From NCBI RefSeq assembly GCF_000213175.1, contig NW_009799102.1, forward strand, positions 1,647,515 through 1,711,514: a DNA stretch of 64,000 bases, written 5' to 3'. This stretch comes from Neurospora tetrasperma FGSC 2508 (lineage: Eukaryota > Ascomycota > Sordariomycetes > Sordariales > Sordariaceae). The translations under genes were made by a program, and so were the position numbers. Positions 1-12,924 of the stretch are shown here, piece by piece; position 1 is the stretch's first letter; each line of letters opens with the position of its first letter. Below the pieces are notes generated by a model, which was not told the DNA's origin, did no database searches, and saw only the letters and a list, made by a program, of their open reading frames with translations.

Positions 1-456
1 CCTTTGTGCAAAAAGCTCGGTACTGGAGTCTTGGGGTGAGAAAAATGCTTGTTCTTTTCTTTCCCTTGTCTTTTTTCCCTTCCAAGGCAGGCGGAAAACA
101 AGTGTCCTCTCTCCGAACCTCACGTCTGGCGGTTGTGAGGCCACAGAATGAAGCTCCAGCGAGAAAAAGTTCAGACCCGTTGGCGCTTGTCCATTCTTTT
201 TCGGCTGCCAATCGATAAGCCTGCATCAGCCGCCTGCATTTTCTTGAAACACCAAACAACAATATTCAGATTATCAACCCCCGCAGGGCGCTTGTCCCCC
301 CCCCTCAAGGATCAGAATGCAATGGGCACCCTTGTTTCTATGCTTCTTTCCCCGGAGGTGGAGGTCAGATCTAGATCTTCAGTTACATTTAGTTCGTTCC
401 GCTTTTGAGAAAGGTGAACTTGCAAGACCGAGGGAACCGTCTCTCATAAATCAACC

Positions 457-1281
457 NNNNNNNNNNNNNNNNNNNNNNNNNNNNNNNNNNNNNNNNNNNN
501 NNNNNNNNNNNNNNNNNNNNNNNNNNNNNNNNNNNNNNNNNNNNNNNNNNNNNNNNNNNNNNNNNNNNNNNNNNNNNNNNNNNNNNNNNNNNNNNNNNNN
601 NNNNNNNNNNNNNNNNNNNNNNNNNNNNNNNNNNNNNNNNNNNNNNNNNNNNNNNNNNNNNNNNNNNNNNNNNNNNNNNNNNNNNNNNNNNNNNNNNNNN
701 NNNNNNNNNNNNNNNNNNNNNNNNNNNNNNNNNNNNNNNNNNNNNNNNNNNNNNNNNNNNNNNNNNNNNNNNNNNNNNNNNNNNNNNNNNNNNNNNNNNN
801 NNNNNNNNNNNNNNNNNNNNNNNNNNNNNNNNNNNNNNNNNNNNNNNNNNNNNNNNNNNNNNNNNNNNNNNNNNNNNNNNNNNNNNNNNNNNNNNNNNNN
901 NNNNNNNNNNNNNNNNNNNNNNNNNNNNNNNNNNNNNNNNNNNNNNNNNNNNNNNNNNNNNNNNNNNNNNNNNNNNNNNNNNNNNNNNNNNNNNNNNNNN
1001 NNNNNNNNNNNNNNNNNNNNNNNNNNNNNNNNNNNNNNNNNNNNNNNNNNNNNNNNNNNNNNNNNNNNNNNNNNNNNNNNNNNNNNNNNNNNNNNNNNNN
1101 NNNNNNNNNNNNNNNNNNNNNNNNNNNNNNNNNNNNNNNNNNNNNNNNNNNNNNNNNNNNNNNNNNNNNNNNNNNNNNNNNNNNNNNNNNNNNNNNNNNN
1201 NNNNNNNNNNNNNNNNNNNNNNNNNNNNNNNNNNNNNNNNNNNNNNNNNNNNNNNNNNNNNNNNNNNNNNNNNNNNNNNNN
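457..1281. other. assembly gap (825 N)
   Basis: This is a run of 825 N, directly followed by 57 uninterrupted A residues (1282-1338). ORFs crossing it are artefacts. The poly(A) edge suggests the assembly broke in a homopolymer or simple repeat. Confidence 0.99.

Positions 1282-1338
<57 letters not shown>
1282..1338. repeat. poly(A) homopolymer, 57 nt, at gap edge
   Basis: There are 57 consecutive A residues immediately right of the gap. It may be a true A/T homopolymer or a sequencing artefact at the gap edge. A retroposon tail cannot be excluded because the left flank is missing. Confidence 0.9.
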
Positions 1339-1342
<4 letters not shown>

Positions 1343-3446
1343 CTAGTGCGATGTTCTGCTAACTGATCTAGTGCTGAAATGACAAAGACAAGCTCAGTAC
1401 GTAGTAACAAACCACGATGCTGGGATAAGAGGAGGGGTTTCGGTAACCGGGAGACGGGAGAGATCACTTCAGTTAGTTTGCACGATTGATGAAACAAGGA
1501 GCTGACGTCTCACTACTCCACGTTTGCCTTCAACACTTGATCATAATGAACTCGCCCATTGGCCAAGTTCACGAGAGGTAATCCTTTTTGTGTTCCAGAT
1601 TCCCGCACTGCGTCGCGCCTTACCTTACACATTACGTTTCACATATTCCATCCTCCATCCTTTCCTCAGTATCTAGTCAGGGACACTCATTATATATTAC
1701 ACACCCCCACCTGCTGCATATGGCATACTATGACAGCGATCACAGTGCTTGTGTTCCTGACAGACGACGGAGTCGAAAATCAAGCAGTGAGATTGGTAAA
1801 TTGGGTTGGGTGTTTGTCAAACCGTCCAGCAGGCCGGGCTGGCTTAGTTTGGTTGTTGTCGGTTGTTGGTTCCTTCCGTGAGGAGCTGACATATTTAGGC
1901 GAGACTGTCTCTACATAGGTGGGAATGCACCTATGCATGGGCACTTGTTTGCACCTTGGAGGTAAAATGCCACCTGGATGTCCATTTGCTAATTAATGTA
2001 TTAAAGGAGGGCTTGGCCATACCTCGCACACTCTTCTGCACCTTTTTCTTCGTCTTCCTCGTCTTCGTCTTTTCCTCCTTCTTTCATGCGGAACCACCTA
2101 CCTCTCCGTTCTCTAGTCCTCTCCTTTTCTGCCTTACGTGCGGGTAAGGAGTGAATCTACTGGCAGGCGGCCCGCATTGATTGGTGGACAACGGGTACCA
2201 CCGAGCAAATGCACAATGGAAGTTACACCGTGTTTGAGGAACGCTAAGTGGTGAAAATAGAGGAGGAATCAGGACCAATATATGGTTGTGGGTAGGTAGG
2301 TTTCGTGTGTGTGCAGCTTCCCGCTTCCCACCAACTCCTACAACTGATCTCACTACGTAAGAGGTGTGCATAACAAGCGGGGAGGAGGACCACGAAGATT
2401 ACAAACCTTACGTCGTGCAATTTGAGACAGAGAAAATAATTGGCGCGGATGGGCTATTACACTAAAATGTTCGAGTACTTCTTAGTGTAATGCCCATGTC
2501 GCATAAGCACGAAAAGGTAGACAGTGTGGTAGATAAGGAGGGTTCTGACAAAGCACTTGGGATTGGAAGTCTAGCGACTCTCCAAGTTGCCGAAGAAAAT
2601 GAACCCAGGGGCAGTAAAGAACAGCTCTGTATATATATGGTTAGGCCGCCTGGGACATTTCGTTTGACGCGACAAACTACCTAGTCAGACAGTTTTCCCC
2701 CTTCGCTTTCGACCCGGAGAAAAATGGACACTCAGTGGCAGAGCATCCATTTCTTGCCTTGGTAGACCAATAAGCAGATACTAAAAGTATGTGGAAATGA
2801 AACTGCCAAGTTTTACGCTCTATTCATTGTATCCAGGTCTCGTTCACGCCAATATCCAATGGTTAAACTAGTACACTGATAAAGAGCCTTGTCGGGTCTA
2901 ATAGTTTTCTCTTCATAAGCGCCAAGTTCCTGTAACCACCAACACCAGTTCATCATATCCACCCCTGTCCATTGTGCCCTGCTTTCCAAGACAATTACAA
3001 GCAAAGTGATGTTTGGATCGCCTTCATCTCTTCTTCTTCTCTAACTTAGATGGGAGAAAATAACTAGACTTTGGAAAAAGAGATCTTCAAACAAGTCATT
3101 AGTCCCTTGAAGCTGTTATCATAGCATGCTTCCGCCTTCCCGTTCTTTCCTTTCCTCCCTCTTCCGACCAACCCTTCTTTCCCTTCTACCACTATATATC
3201 CCAGACTCTACCCAAAGTGTATATGTAATGTACATGTATGTAGTGCAAGTGCAAGTGCGATTGTGAGTGAGCAAGTCGGAATCATAATACCAGTCCATGC
3301 AGGGGAGGAGGGTATTGCCATAACGAATGCTGTACAGATTTGTATCGACCTTGAAGACGTAAGAGGTCCCCGGCGACTTGCGGAAGAATAAAAGAACGAA
3401 AACGACGCCAAAGGTACTTCAACTCAATATCTAATATACCCCCCCT

Positions 3447-6400
3447 TCATACCCCCACTGGCTCCTGCAACGGCTGAAGCGGCTGCGGCTGCCCAATCAC
3501 AGTATGGGGTGCATGATTCTCCAGCGGCTGTGTACTCCCAAAGAGGTACTCAAGAGCCATCTGTAAAAAGTTCCAGATAGAGTGATGCTCGTTGAACACT
3601 GTTGCGAAAAGTGTGACGAGCAGAAGAGGGATCCAGATGAGATAGAGATTCCTGTCCCTACTCAGCTCCTTCTTCTTCACGGAATGCGCCCTGCGTAGGT
3701 TCTCCTGCTGCTCCTTGGTGATGGCATTCTTGCGACCGATTTCAAGCATGACCGGTAACTCGAGCGACGTCTCTACTTCAACCTCCTCATTAATCCCTGT
3801 CTTGTCGTCAATTTCCACAGCGGGTGTCGTGGTGGTCGTTGCCTCTATCGTCATACTGCTGCTACCGGCTTGGTCAAAGATGGCCGCACACTTCTCGTCT
3901 GCTGCAGCTTCGGCGGCAGCCATCGCGATTGACGCCTGTTTCTCATCTGGGAACCCGCCCTGACCCTTGCCACAACTCTCATCATAAGAGGGTGGAGGAA
4001 CAGAGTTATTGTTGTTGTTGCTCATCAGACTGTTGAACCAGCCTGCAGATTCCTTCGATGTAGGCGGCAGGGGCGTTGGTTGCGTGGCGTTTGGTTCTGG
4101 CCTTGGTGCGGTAATTCCTGGGACGACAGTGGCCGCAAGACGTTGGGCAGTCTGGTAACCAGGCAACGCTGGCATGTAGTGTACTACTGGAGGTAGCATG
4201 AACGGTAGCTGAGGGAGGTTCTGGAGGTGAAGCATCTGTTGCAACTGCTGTATTTGAGCCATCATCTGCTCTCTGATAGCGTTAACAGCAGCAGCAGGAC
4301 CAAGACCATCAACAAGCGGCCGCTGCCGCTCAGCAACATTCTCGTCGGCTGATGGTGGCGACGCGAGACTGCTACGGCGCATTTCGAGAACGGGTTCATC
4401 GTCGCCATCGGTCGATTCACTGTCCTCCGATGAATCCTCGACATCTGACATGAAGGAAGAAGAGTCTTCTGGCTCTGTAGACTCGCTGACCGGCCTCTCG
4501 AGGGCCAAAGACGCCATGGCTGTCGTCGTTTGCTGGAGTGACGTGAAGCTACTGGTACTAGTAGCCCTGCTAGGTAGCGATCCGAGACTGCGGGACCTGC
4601 TGTGTAGTCGGCTAGTTGCAAGGCGCTGGACAACCTCTGTCGTCTTGGCCACGTCCGCAGCAGTGAAACTGGATAAGGTTCGGAGCGTGTGATCAGCACC
4701 ATGGGCAACCAAGAGCCGTACAATCTCAGCATGGCCATTGAGAGAAGCCATGTGGAGAGGAGTATAACCGCCATTGTCCCGGCTATCAGGGTTCGCGCCC
4801 CTAGCCAGGAGGCCTGCAGTGAACCGGCGGAGACCAAGAGAGCAGGCCAAATGTAACATGGTCTTTCCCGTGGCTTCGCTAGCGAGATTCCATTTCGGTT
4901 TGCTGTTCGGAGTGTCGTCCAGATCAATCGCCTCAATAACATTGAGGAGGTAGTTCTCAAAGTGACCGTGGTTATAGGTAGGAGCACCGGAGGCAGAGGG
5001 GCCAGAACCTTCGTTGGTGAAGTTCTGGATGAGGTCGTTGGCGAAGGAATTGACATCTTTGCCCATCTTCTGCGCCAAGCAGGCGAGCGCAGACTTGGCC
5101 AGTTCGTCGGACCTTGTATCGATATACTCGAAGTACACGGGTTGACCCCGTACCTGGTGATTCTTGAAGGTAACCTGGACTTTGCCAGGTGTGTCGCTCG
5201 GAGGGACCAAGCATACCAAAGATTCTGCTCCCCAGTACGTCGTCGTCGTGGCCTGTCGCCCGCCAAACATAACTACAATGCCCTGGGAAAAGCCACCGCC
5301 TAGTACTGTAACTTCAAATCCGCCATCAACCGATCCTTGATGCGGAATTACCTTGAACAGTTTGACCGGAACGGGGGCCTCCACAGAAGGCATTGGATTA
5401 GCAACCGGTGCGGGAGCTGGCGCCGGCGCCGTGGCGAATGGACTGCCGACTGCTGACCGCATAAGTGGGCTCAACAAATTACCGCCATTGGTGTTTTGCC
5501 AATGACTTGGGCTGGGATCGCGACTTGGATTTCCTGATGTGGGGTTGGCAAAGAAATTGAGACCTTGATTGCCAGGCAAGGTGAACATTGCTTGGTCGTT
5601 GTTATCGGTTGAAGGCGGCGAGCCGCCAGTATACGACATCGTTGTTGCGCCGATAGCGAGGGATGGTGGGTTAATCTGCTGTTGGCTCGCGTCTGAAGGC
5701 CGAGCAAAGTGCCTCTGAACAGGCGGAACAAAGGCCGATGAGGCTGATGAGGCTGGTTTAGCCACCGCCGCCGCGTTGGATACCTGTTGCGGGGGCATTG
5801 GGGCGATTGCTTCTACCGGTGTCATGATTAGATTGCCAACTCTTCTCTTTTTACTCGAATTTGTGATAGGCCTGATCGGCGATGGGGGCTGAGAGATCTC
5901 TTGGTTAGGCGTAGTAACGGCAACCGGAGGTACAGCAGTTGGCTGTTTACGCTTGAGTGGTTGGATATCGTGAGGAAGGGGAGGAGGGGTAGGCTGTCCG
6001 TTCGAAGCAGGAGCATTAACAGTGCCATTCTGCGGTTGGTCCGGAATGAACTCATCGTCCACTTGCGGAGAGTCTCGCGTCTTGTGGTCATCGGTAATGA
6101 CGATCGGGGACGAAAGCTGTTGGGCAATGTAATTGCCTTCGTGGTCGACGATGGTGAAGATGACCTGGAAACCTTTCTTCTTGTCGTTGTGGTGCCGGCC
6201 ATAACACGCTATTCTGATGTAGAATTCCACATGGTAGGCGTTCACTTCTTCGGGCTTTGGCTCATGCCATTCCTGAATCTCGGCAGCATTGAACACAATG
6301 ATCCTGTCCGATTCGAAGGATCGCCAGTATTCATCTTCTTCCACATTCTTGACCTTCTTCCGCCCAGCTCGCTTCGACTCGCGCCTGATACACTTTTGGC

Positions 6401-7710
6401 AGATTCGAATCTCGCCACCATCATGGCCCGGCAACTCATCGTCAGTGTTCGGCTTCGGTTCCCCCTTGACTTGACGTTGCGCACCCAAGCGGGCTCGCAT
6501 TAGAGCCTTCTTCTTCAGATCGGGGTTCTCCATTGCACTCGTGCAAACAACGACGGCGTGCAACTCCAGCCTCTCTGGCGATGGCGGCGGAAGAGGTCGA
6601 GCCATTTGCTTGACCTTGCTGATGTACTGCGTTGGAAGATGAAGCTTCTTGACGCCGTGAGGGAGAGGAAAGAGGGCGAGTCTGTACTTGGCTTGTGTCT
6701 CAACTCTCATTTTGGGGATCTCGACTTCTCCGTTGACGTTTCCAGATCCGTCTTTCTTCCGCATCCGGTCCATCAATAAAACGTCCAGGTGATACGGAGG
6801 ACCGCCAAAGCCGCTAGGCATCTGGGGAAGATTCACGGGCATCCCGTGCGGCATGAAGGAAATGCCACGACCATCAGGCATATGTGGCATACTATAGGTA
6901 AAGGCCGCCGGCCAGTGCGAGGGCGGTACAATGAACTGCGTTGGCAAACCATGCATCTGCAAATTGGCAACCGGCCCCGGGATCACTTGCGACATGTGTT
7001 GGGCAGTCGCCATGTTTGTCCCCGAAGCTTGTTCTTGTGGGCCATCCGTTACCATAGCATCGGGCTGTATCATGGAGTACTGCTGCAAAAGCAATTAGGA
7101 ACTTCTGGACACCTAGTCAAAGAATGGAATTACTCACCCTCTGAGCTTGTTCAGGCGCTACGTATGGCATCAAAGGTTGTGGATTGCGTGGGTGCTGTGG
7201 TGATAATGCATCTTGCATTGAAGCAACTGGACTAGGACTGTTGTCGTACGGACTGGCCAAGAATTCGTTGGTGTGTGCTGATGTGACCTCGGTCGGCTTG
7301 ATATCGGAAGGGTCAATAGTGAGACTGTCCATCGACGTCGATGACGAAGATAGCGAGTTTCTTGATGTGGCGGGGGCGGACTCCGGGCTCGTCTGAACAT
7401 CTGGTGAAGCGAACTGCATCCGCGGCGATCGGTAGCCGCTTTGATAGTTGTCGTCTAGTTGCTGGTCGAGATCGAAGGGAGTGTTCTCGGCCGTGAAGTG
7501 TGAGGCTTCCGTGAACTGTGATGCGCCGTAAAGACTGGCAGCGGGACTCATCTCGTCCGAATCGAAGATGCATGCCTGGTTCATGTTGAAATCGGCACCA
7601 GCAAGGGCGCCATCGGGAGCTTCTTGGTTCGACCAGGGCTGATATCCATCGCAGTTTAGAAATTCTGTAAAGTCGCTTTCCCCCGACCTGTTGTTATTGA
7701 AGCTTGGCAT
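3447..7710 (-). CDS. mga2: MGA2/SPT23-like ER-tethered transcription factor (IPT/TIG, ankyrin repeats, C-terminal membrane anchor)
   Basis: The model has two exons, 7710-7138 and 7082-3447, joined across a 55-nt intron (GTGAGT...TTGCAG, phase 0), giving 1402 residues. A conserved region at about 280-530 includes a CxxC-type pair (ICQKC). An IPT/TIG domain lies at about 764-844 and ankyrin repeats at about 931-1012 (motifs TMLHLA and GYTPLHMASLNGHAEIV). An acidic serine-rich stretch follows, and a single hydrophobic segment lies at about 1336-1354 near the C-terminus. This order is that of yeast Mga2/Spt23, which sit dormant in the ER membrane, are ubiquitinated by Rsp5, and are cut by the proteasome to release a nuclear activator of the OLE1 desaturase. 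Two possible Rsp5 WW-binding motifs are visible: LPGY at about 1164-1167 and PPSY at about 1221-1224. Family assignment is confident; target genes in this organism are inferred. The upstream 600 nt has no better ATG. Confidence 0.9.
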
Positions 7711-10700
7711 GGCTCTCGATCACCGTAATGAGCAAAGGTTGTCGATGATGTGCTATAATGGAACAGCTTGCGGAAGCCAACCGGCGTGGCTGTTCCCGGC
7801 ACCCGTCGTGGTTCGGCCTTGAACCAGATGATATTCCACCGCGTCGGTCGAGGATGAGATGACTTGTTAGCCCGTGGTGTTTGACGTTGCTGGCGCTCGT
7901 TTTCCTAGTCGTGGCAGGTCGCGTGGCAGCCCGTTGCCATTTGCTTTCGTGCGGCGCAGGGCAGAATCGCGGGAGTGGATCGCAGAAGGGCAACAAGTCA
8001 ATGTGTCCCCCAACGAGATAGTGACCACGGCGAGTATATAAAGGAGAAATAGACGACTAGTACGGACGTTCGAAGTTTCCAGGCTTGTGGAGATGATGTA
8101 GTCGAGAAATGATGGGCTGGCGCCAGTGGCGATGTGTGTCGCGGACAGCAAATCGAGGTTGAAAGGCGGTAAGGGAAAATGAGAAGCGGACGGCCAATTG
8201 ACGGTGCAAGCAGCGAGCGAAGCGGGAAGAGCAAGCTGGAAGATATGGACGGCAAAGGCGCGCAAATCGGGGACGGGACGAGCGACAAGAAAAGGACGAC
8301 GGATTATTCGGTAATCGGGACTCGTTGTTGCGACGAGAGATATTTGAGGTAGGTAACGCAAAATGCAAGGGGCGCGCAATTGCCGGCTACGCTGTTCAGA
8401 CGGACGATGAAGAGGTGGGTGTCGTCGGGTGGCAGAGGCAGGTTATGGTGTTTCCAGTTTCTGGTGGGAGCGGGAGAGAGGCAAATGCTGTTGGGGGGTT
8501 CTACCTCTGACTACCTAGAGTCTGGTTGCGAATGGATTTGGGGAAGGGCAGGGCAGGCATGGACCGTGACTGGCCTGCGAAGTGGAAGAAGAGGGGACGA
8601 ACTCGAAAGTGGAAAGTGTGCCAAATTGGTGGGCTGGAGACTGGAGCGATGAACTGCAGTGCACAACGAACTGAGCTAGGCGAAAAAGAGTGGAGTTCCA
8701 AAGCAAAAACCGCGAAAGGGCTGAAACGAACTGAGCTGTTGTTGAGCAGTGGATAACAAAACTTGCGGGCAATGCGGCACTAACTGGATACCACCGAAAT
8801 CTGTTCCGTAAACGTTAACGCTGAGGCCAGTTATGCACAAATTCTTTAACATGGAAGTTCATCACATCGATCAGTTTATATGCTCAGGTGCCTTATCTTT
8901 TGCGTCTATGGACAGGTGGTAGACTGGTTGGTACGGGGTCGCACTGCGTCCATATTGCACGGCACTTTATCTCCTCCTTTTTTTTCTTGTTTTTTTCCAT
9001 CCCCCAGTCTTTCCCTCTGGAGGAGACAACAAAACGCAGTCCAAGCTGTGAAGTCGTAAGCTGGTGCAACACAAGACGTCTTGTCCCTGCTCGGTGCACG
9101 GATCAATTACTACGTAGGCTTAGTGTGGAGCCAAGTTGGAAGCGATCAGGGTCCATCAGTTTCCCCGCCCAGGGACAAGCCAAACAGCGTGCAGCTCGAC
9201 AGAGAACATCCGTCGATGTTGGAGAATGACGACGGAAGACGAGAGTATCAGCCACAGAAGATATTCTAACATTAGGCCCCAAACCAAAATCCTCAAAGGT
9301 TGCTCCGAGGAGTCAACCAATTCCCACATTATATATAAGTGCGCACACGGTAAAAAAACAAAAAACCGCGTGCATTAGTCCAAATTCCTCCCTCCGGCTG
9401 GAGCAGTCTCGATGGATAACTTTGCAGATGTGGCTCGTGCTCTGCATCTTACCTCTCCTCCCCAAGTCCACAAGAGGAGGCTCACCTCCAGACCTCACAG
9501 GTCGAGAAAAAGTCGTCGTCTCCTTTTGGTGGAGACAATATTGGCTGTTGGGCTGCGAGTCTGGGAGTTACACAACAGCACAAGCATCTTGTCGGCTTCT
9601 ACATACACACACTACAGCATCCTTTTACGCCGGCTAGAAATCTTGTCCGCCAAGGATGCAAGAGAGTGAAAAGAGAAAGAGGAGAGAACGTTAGATCTCA
9701 CGAAATCCGACCAAATCTGAGATTCTCAGCGGCTTGAGTCACAGCGTGAATGGGTCCATGGGGGCGCCTTTCTCGTGGTGACGGCGCTGCCTCGCCTGCA
9801 TCCAACGACAACTGCAGGAGTACCTAACTACGCCGACCATGCTGATCCGTCACATTTCTCGCCAGTCAGCGTCCTGTTTTCCCCGCGCCGTTGAGGCTTT
9901 CGATATATGACATACAGTAAACACGATGCCGTTATACCCATTTCTGCCTACCGTCGATAATCTTGCATTCGCTATCTTGGATCTTCTCGCATCGGGAACC
10001 AACGAACAACTGTTCCAGAAAGTCAGAAAGGCGCGATATCTCTCACTGCTTCCGAAAAATTGCAAACAAAAATCAGGATGCAACACCATCGTGACTTCCC
10101 GGCTCCGGACTCCAAAGAGGGGGAAAATCTAGAGGTAGGGACCGGCAACAACCCCCCAACCTAATGCCCGCTACAGTACTGTAGTTTCCTCCGCAGCACC
10201 GGACGCTAACTACACTAAGCAAAATGACACCACACGACACTGGCCACTAGGACTAGCCGCATGTTCGGCTATGTACTGTACGTAAAATACAACCCGGACC
10301 GTCCACGAAGCAAGAATTGAGCGAAGATGGCCCGGCCATCGGAACCGGCCCGGTAAGTGGAGCGGGTCGGGTGCTCTGCGGAATGCTATGCGGATGCCGA
10401 TCGGTTGACGGGGGCCGCGGGGTGTGCAAAGACGGCCGCGGGAGCCGAACCGAGGTGGGTTGTTGGGAGAGAGGGTACACAGTACATGGTGCGGTTGGTA
10501 GGAAAGCAAAATATTCGAAATAGAGGAGTTGGTAACGTCAGAATGATAGTCTGGCAACTACATAGTCTACATTTGTTTCTACGTTTATCTACTAGACTTG
10601 GACCTCTTTTCTATGTATCTACACGATATTGCCCCTCGTTCAACTTCGCTGATCTTCCAGATTCTCTCCACCTAGGATACCCTCCGTCCTATCTGCTTCC

Positions 10701-10891
10701 TCTTCACCTCCCCCAAACAAAACTACAATCTTCTCTACATCCCAAAGCTTCTCGCTGAACCTGGTACGGGATCTGCCTCCACCCATTCTCCTCTTCAGCC
10801 CCTCCCTCTCAACAAATAGTCTTCTCTTCACTTGGTGAACACCGGGGTCTTCCGGCACACATCAACGCCGAGATCCGACTAACCCAGCATA
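7711..10891. other. spacer: MGA2-like upstream region and Na+/H+ antiporter 3' side
   Basis: This spacer of about 3.2 kb contains no supported gene. The first several hundred bases left of about 8400 are GC-rich and carry minus-strand ORFs that start only at TTG, so they are probably leader or promoter of the MGA2-like gene. A perfect 14-bp palindrome lies at 10171-10184. The last few hundred bases before 10892 are probably 3' untranslated sequence of the antiporter. Confidence 0.5.
10171..10184. repeat. perfect 14-bp palindrome CTACAGTACTGTAG
   Basis: The sequence reads identically on both strands. It lies in non-coding DNA between two minus-strand genes. It could be a dimeric-factor site or chance; nothing else in the neighbourhood explains it. 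Confidence 0.6.
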
Positions 10892-12924
10892 CTACTGTTT
10901 GACACCGGCCGTGTTCTCACCAACAAGTGTTGGCGCGCTGCCAACACCCTGGCTGTTATCATCAGGGAACCAAATAGACCGCCCCGGCGCTCGACTGTGA
11001 GACTTGGAACCCATTGCCTCGCGAGCCGCAGGTGTGGCCGAAACCCCTCTTCCCCGTCTCCCGTCATCCAGAGTCGTGTTGCTCGAGTTGGTAGGAGTAG
11101 TATCAAGCCGAGACTGAGATTGAGATGGCCCTTCAACGTTATCCACAGCCGCAACATCTTTCGGCTCTGATTCCACAGCATCGGTATCAGAGGCAGGAGG
11201 ATTGCGAATAATGGTTCCATCAATTCTGTAGACAGGACGCGTCAACGGAATCCCTTGCTGACTATAGTCAGTCTCACCATGTCTCTCTGTACCGTGCTCG
11301 TCATCGGATTGCCTCTCAGCAGGCCTTGCCCACCCCGGTGTCCTGCCGGTGAAGAAGGAGCTGACCCTGCCGCCAATGTTAAACGATGGCAGAGGTCCGC
11401 CGCTAGAACGCCTGGAGTCCGGGAGAACCGAGCGCGAGGGCGACGCCGCACCGCTCTTGAGGCCTTTGGAAAGTGTGCGAGGGAGATGGAACCCGAGTTT
11501 TCCTACCGGAATGCTAAGGCCGTGAACAACGATGCTACAGATGGCAATGAACCAAACCACCACCGTGACCGTCTCCGCCAGGTCCTTGACGTCCTCGCGC
11601 GGCTTACCGTCGGGGCCGTCCATGCCTCTGAGGAATTCGAGCGTGATGTACAGGTAAAAGATGGCCGAGACGCCCACGGGCCCGAAAAAGCCCACGAAGA
11701 TGGCCTGCTTGGCGCCCTCGATCTGGGGGATCATCTTGCGGCCCCAGGGGATCTTGTGCGCGATGAACACCCACGGCAAGCGCCTCACCAGGAGGACCAG
11801 GATCCCGAGCACGATGAGCCGGTAGATCTGCATGCCCACGCCGTTGCGCAGAAACATCTCCCAGGGGCACACGGCGCCGTACCACATGAAGATGGTGACG
11901 TTGAGCAACATGTCGATGGTCGGCTGCAGCGAGTCATCGAGAGTCTCCAGCCGGAACCAGTCGTCCCAGGTGAACACGTTACCCGCGATGAAGCACGCGA
12001 GCACGTCGTCGCTGCCAATCATGCCGCACGTTCCCGTGATGAAGAGCGCCAGTGAGATAGCAAAGACGAGGAAGCTCTCTCGGTCGACGAACTTGCGCTC
12101 CTCGGCCCAGTGGAGCAACTCCTTGGCGATCCAGCCAACCGCGGCGCCGTAGACGATGGACAGGATGATGGTGTACACCCACGTCTCGTAGAACCACAGC
12201 GCCATGGCCCTGCCGGAGCCCGCGCCGTCGCCGGGGTAGTCGTGTCCCACGTACTTGATCAGATACAGCGCAAAGAAGAGGAAGGGGTAGCCGAGTCCGT
12301 CGTTGGCGCCCGACTCGGCCACGATGATCCGCTGCAGCTCCTTAGGAACATTGTGATCGGCGAATCGGCCCTTGACGATGACGTTGGAGAGAACCGGATC
12401 CGTGGGCGTCACGCACGAGCCGACAACCAGTGCCTTCAAGAAGCCGATGCCGTTGGGGCCAAAGCTAGGCACGAGAGCCCAGACGAGCAGGCTGGTCGCG
12501 ATCCACATCATGAACATGATAGGGCCAAGTAGCATGGAGAGTGGGCGCCATTGTTGATGTAGGTATCTGCTAGGAAGTTGAACGCCGGCAAGGACAAGCT
12601 GTACGCCTAGGACAAGACGGGAGAAAGCGAGGGTAATCGCCTGCAATGTGAGGGGGTCATAGTCGGCGTAGGCAAGAGGACGTATGAAGTTGGCGGCGCG
12701 AGGGGAGAAAGCAACGCCTACCAATAAGGAGATGACTACAATTCGAGAACGAAGGTCAGTACAAGTAGTCGGGCGTATGGACGTCCAAGTCTGTGGATGT
12801 ACTTACAGGCTTCGGACATGTAGTAGCTTTCCTTGCAGAGGTATGAGACCAGCCCGAAGAGCGAGATCCATCCTCCTAGGACGCTCAACACGATGTTGAA
12901 GTTGGTGATGGCTAAGGCTGGCAT
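10892..12924 (-). CDS. nha1: plasma-membrane Na+(K+)/H+ antiporter, NHA1/SOD2 family
   Basis: There are two exons, 12924-12807 and 12735-10892, with a 71-nt intron (GTAAGT...TTGTAG, phase 1), giving 653 residues. The join restores the transmembrane motif SEAFISLLVG. The first about 460 residues form the multi-span Na_H_Exchanger domain. Family signatures are visible: TPTDPV with TDP at about 151-153, and ESGANDG with the paired Asn184-Asp185 thought to bind the cation. A hydrophilic Ser/Arg-rich cytoplasmic tail follows, with a fungal-type YRIDGTIIRNPP segment. The protein exports Na+ or K+ in exchange for protons, supporting salt tolerance and pH control. The length is between S. pombe Sod2 and the much longer S. 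cerevisiae Nha1. Long open frames on the opposite strand reflect GC bias. Confidence 0.93.

Larger units (their letters stand above)
1..3446. other. gene-free stretch with assembly gap
   Basis: This stretch lies downstream of the MGA2-like gene and holds only short, overlapping ORFs with no family likeness and no conserved splice pattern. It contains the first assembly gap and its flanking poly(A). The part just before 3446 is probably the 3' untranslated region of the MGA2-like gene, because that gene reads leftward and stops at 3447. Confidence 0.6.

Noticed and set aside
317-1497. Frames of about 350 residues spanning the first gap
   Set aside because: Nearly all of their length is N or poly(A).
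7867-8379. 170-residue minus-strand frame upstream of the MGA2-like gene
   Set aside because: It begins at TTG, has no in-frame early ATG and lies in the likely leader or promoter; composition is that of non-coding GC-rich DNA.
11255-12055. 266-residue plus-strand open frame across the antiporter gene
   Set aside because: It lies antisense to a well-supported exon and is Arg/His/Glu-rich, typical of a GC-biased shadow frame.
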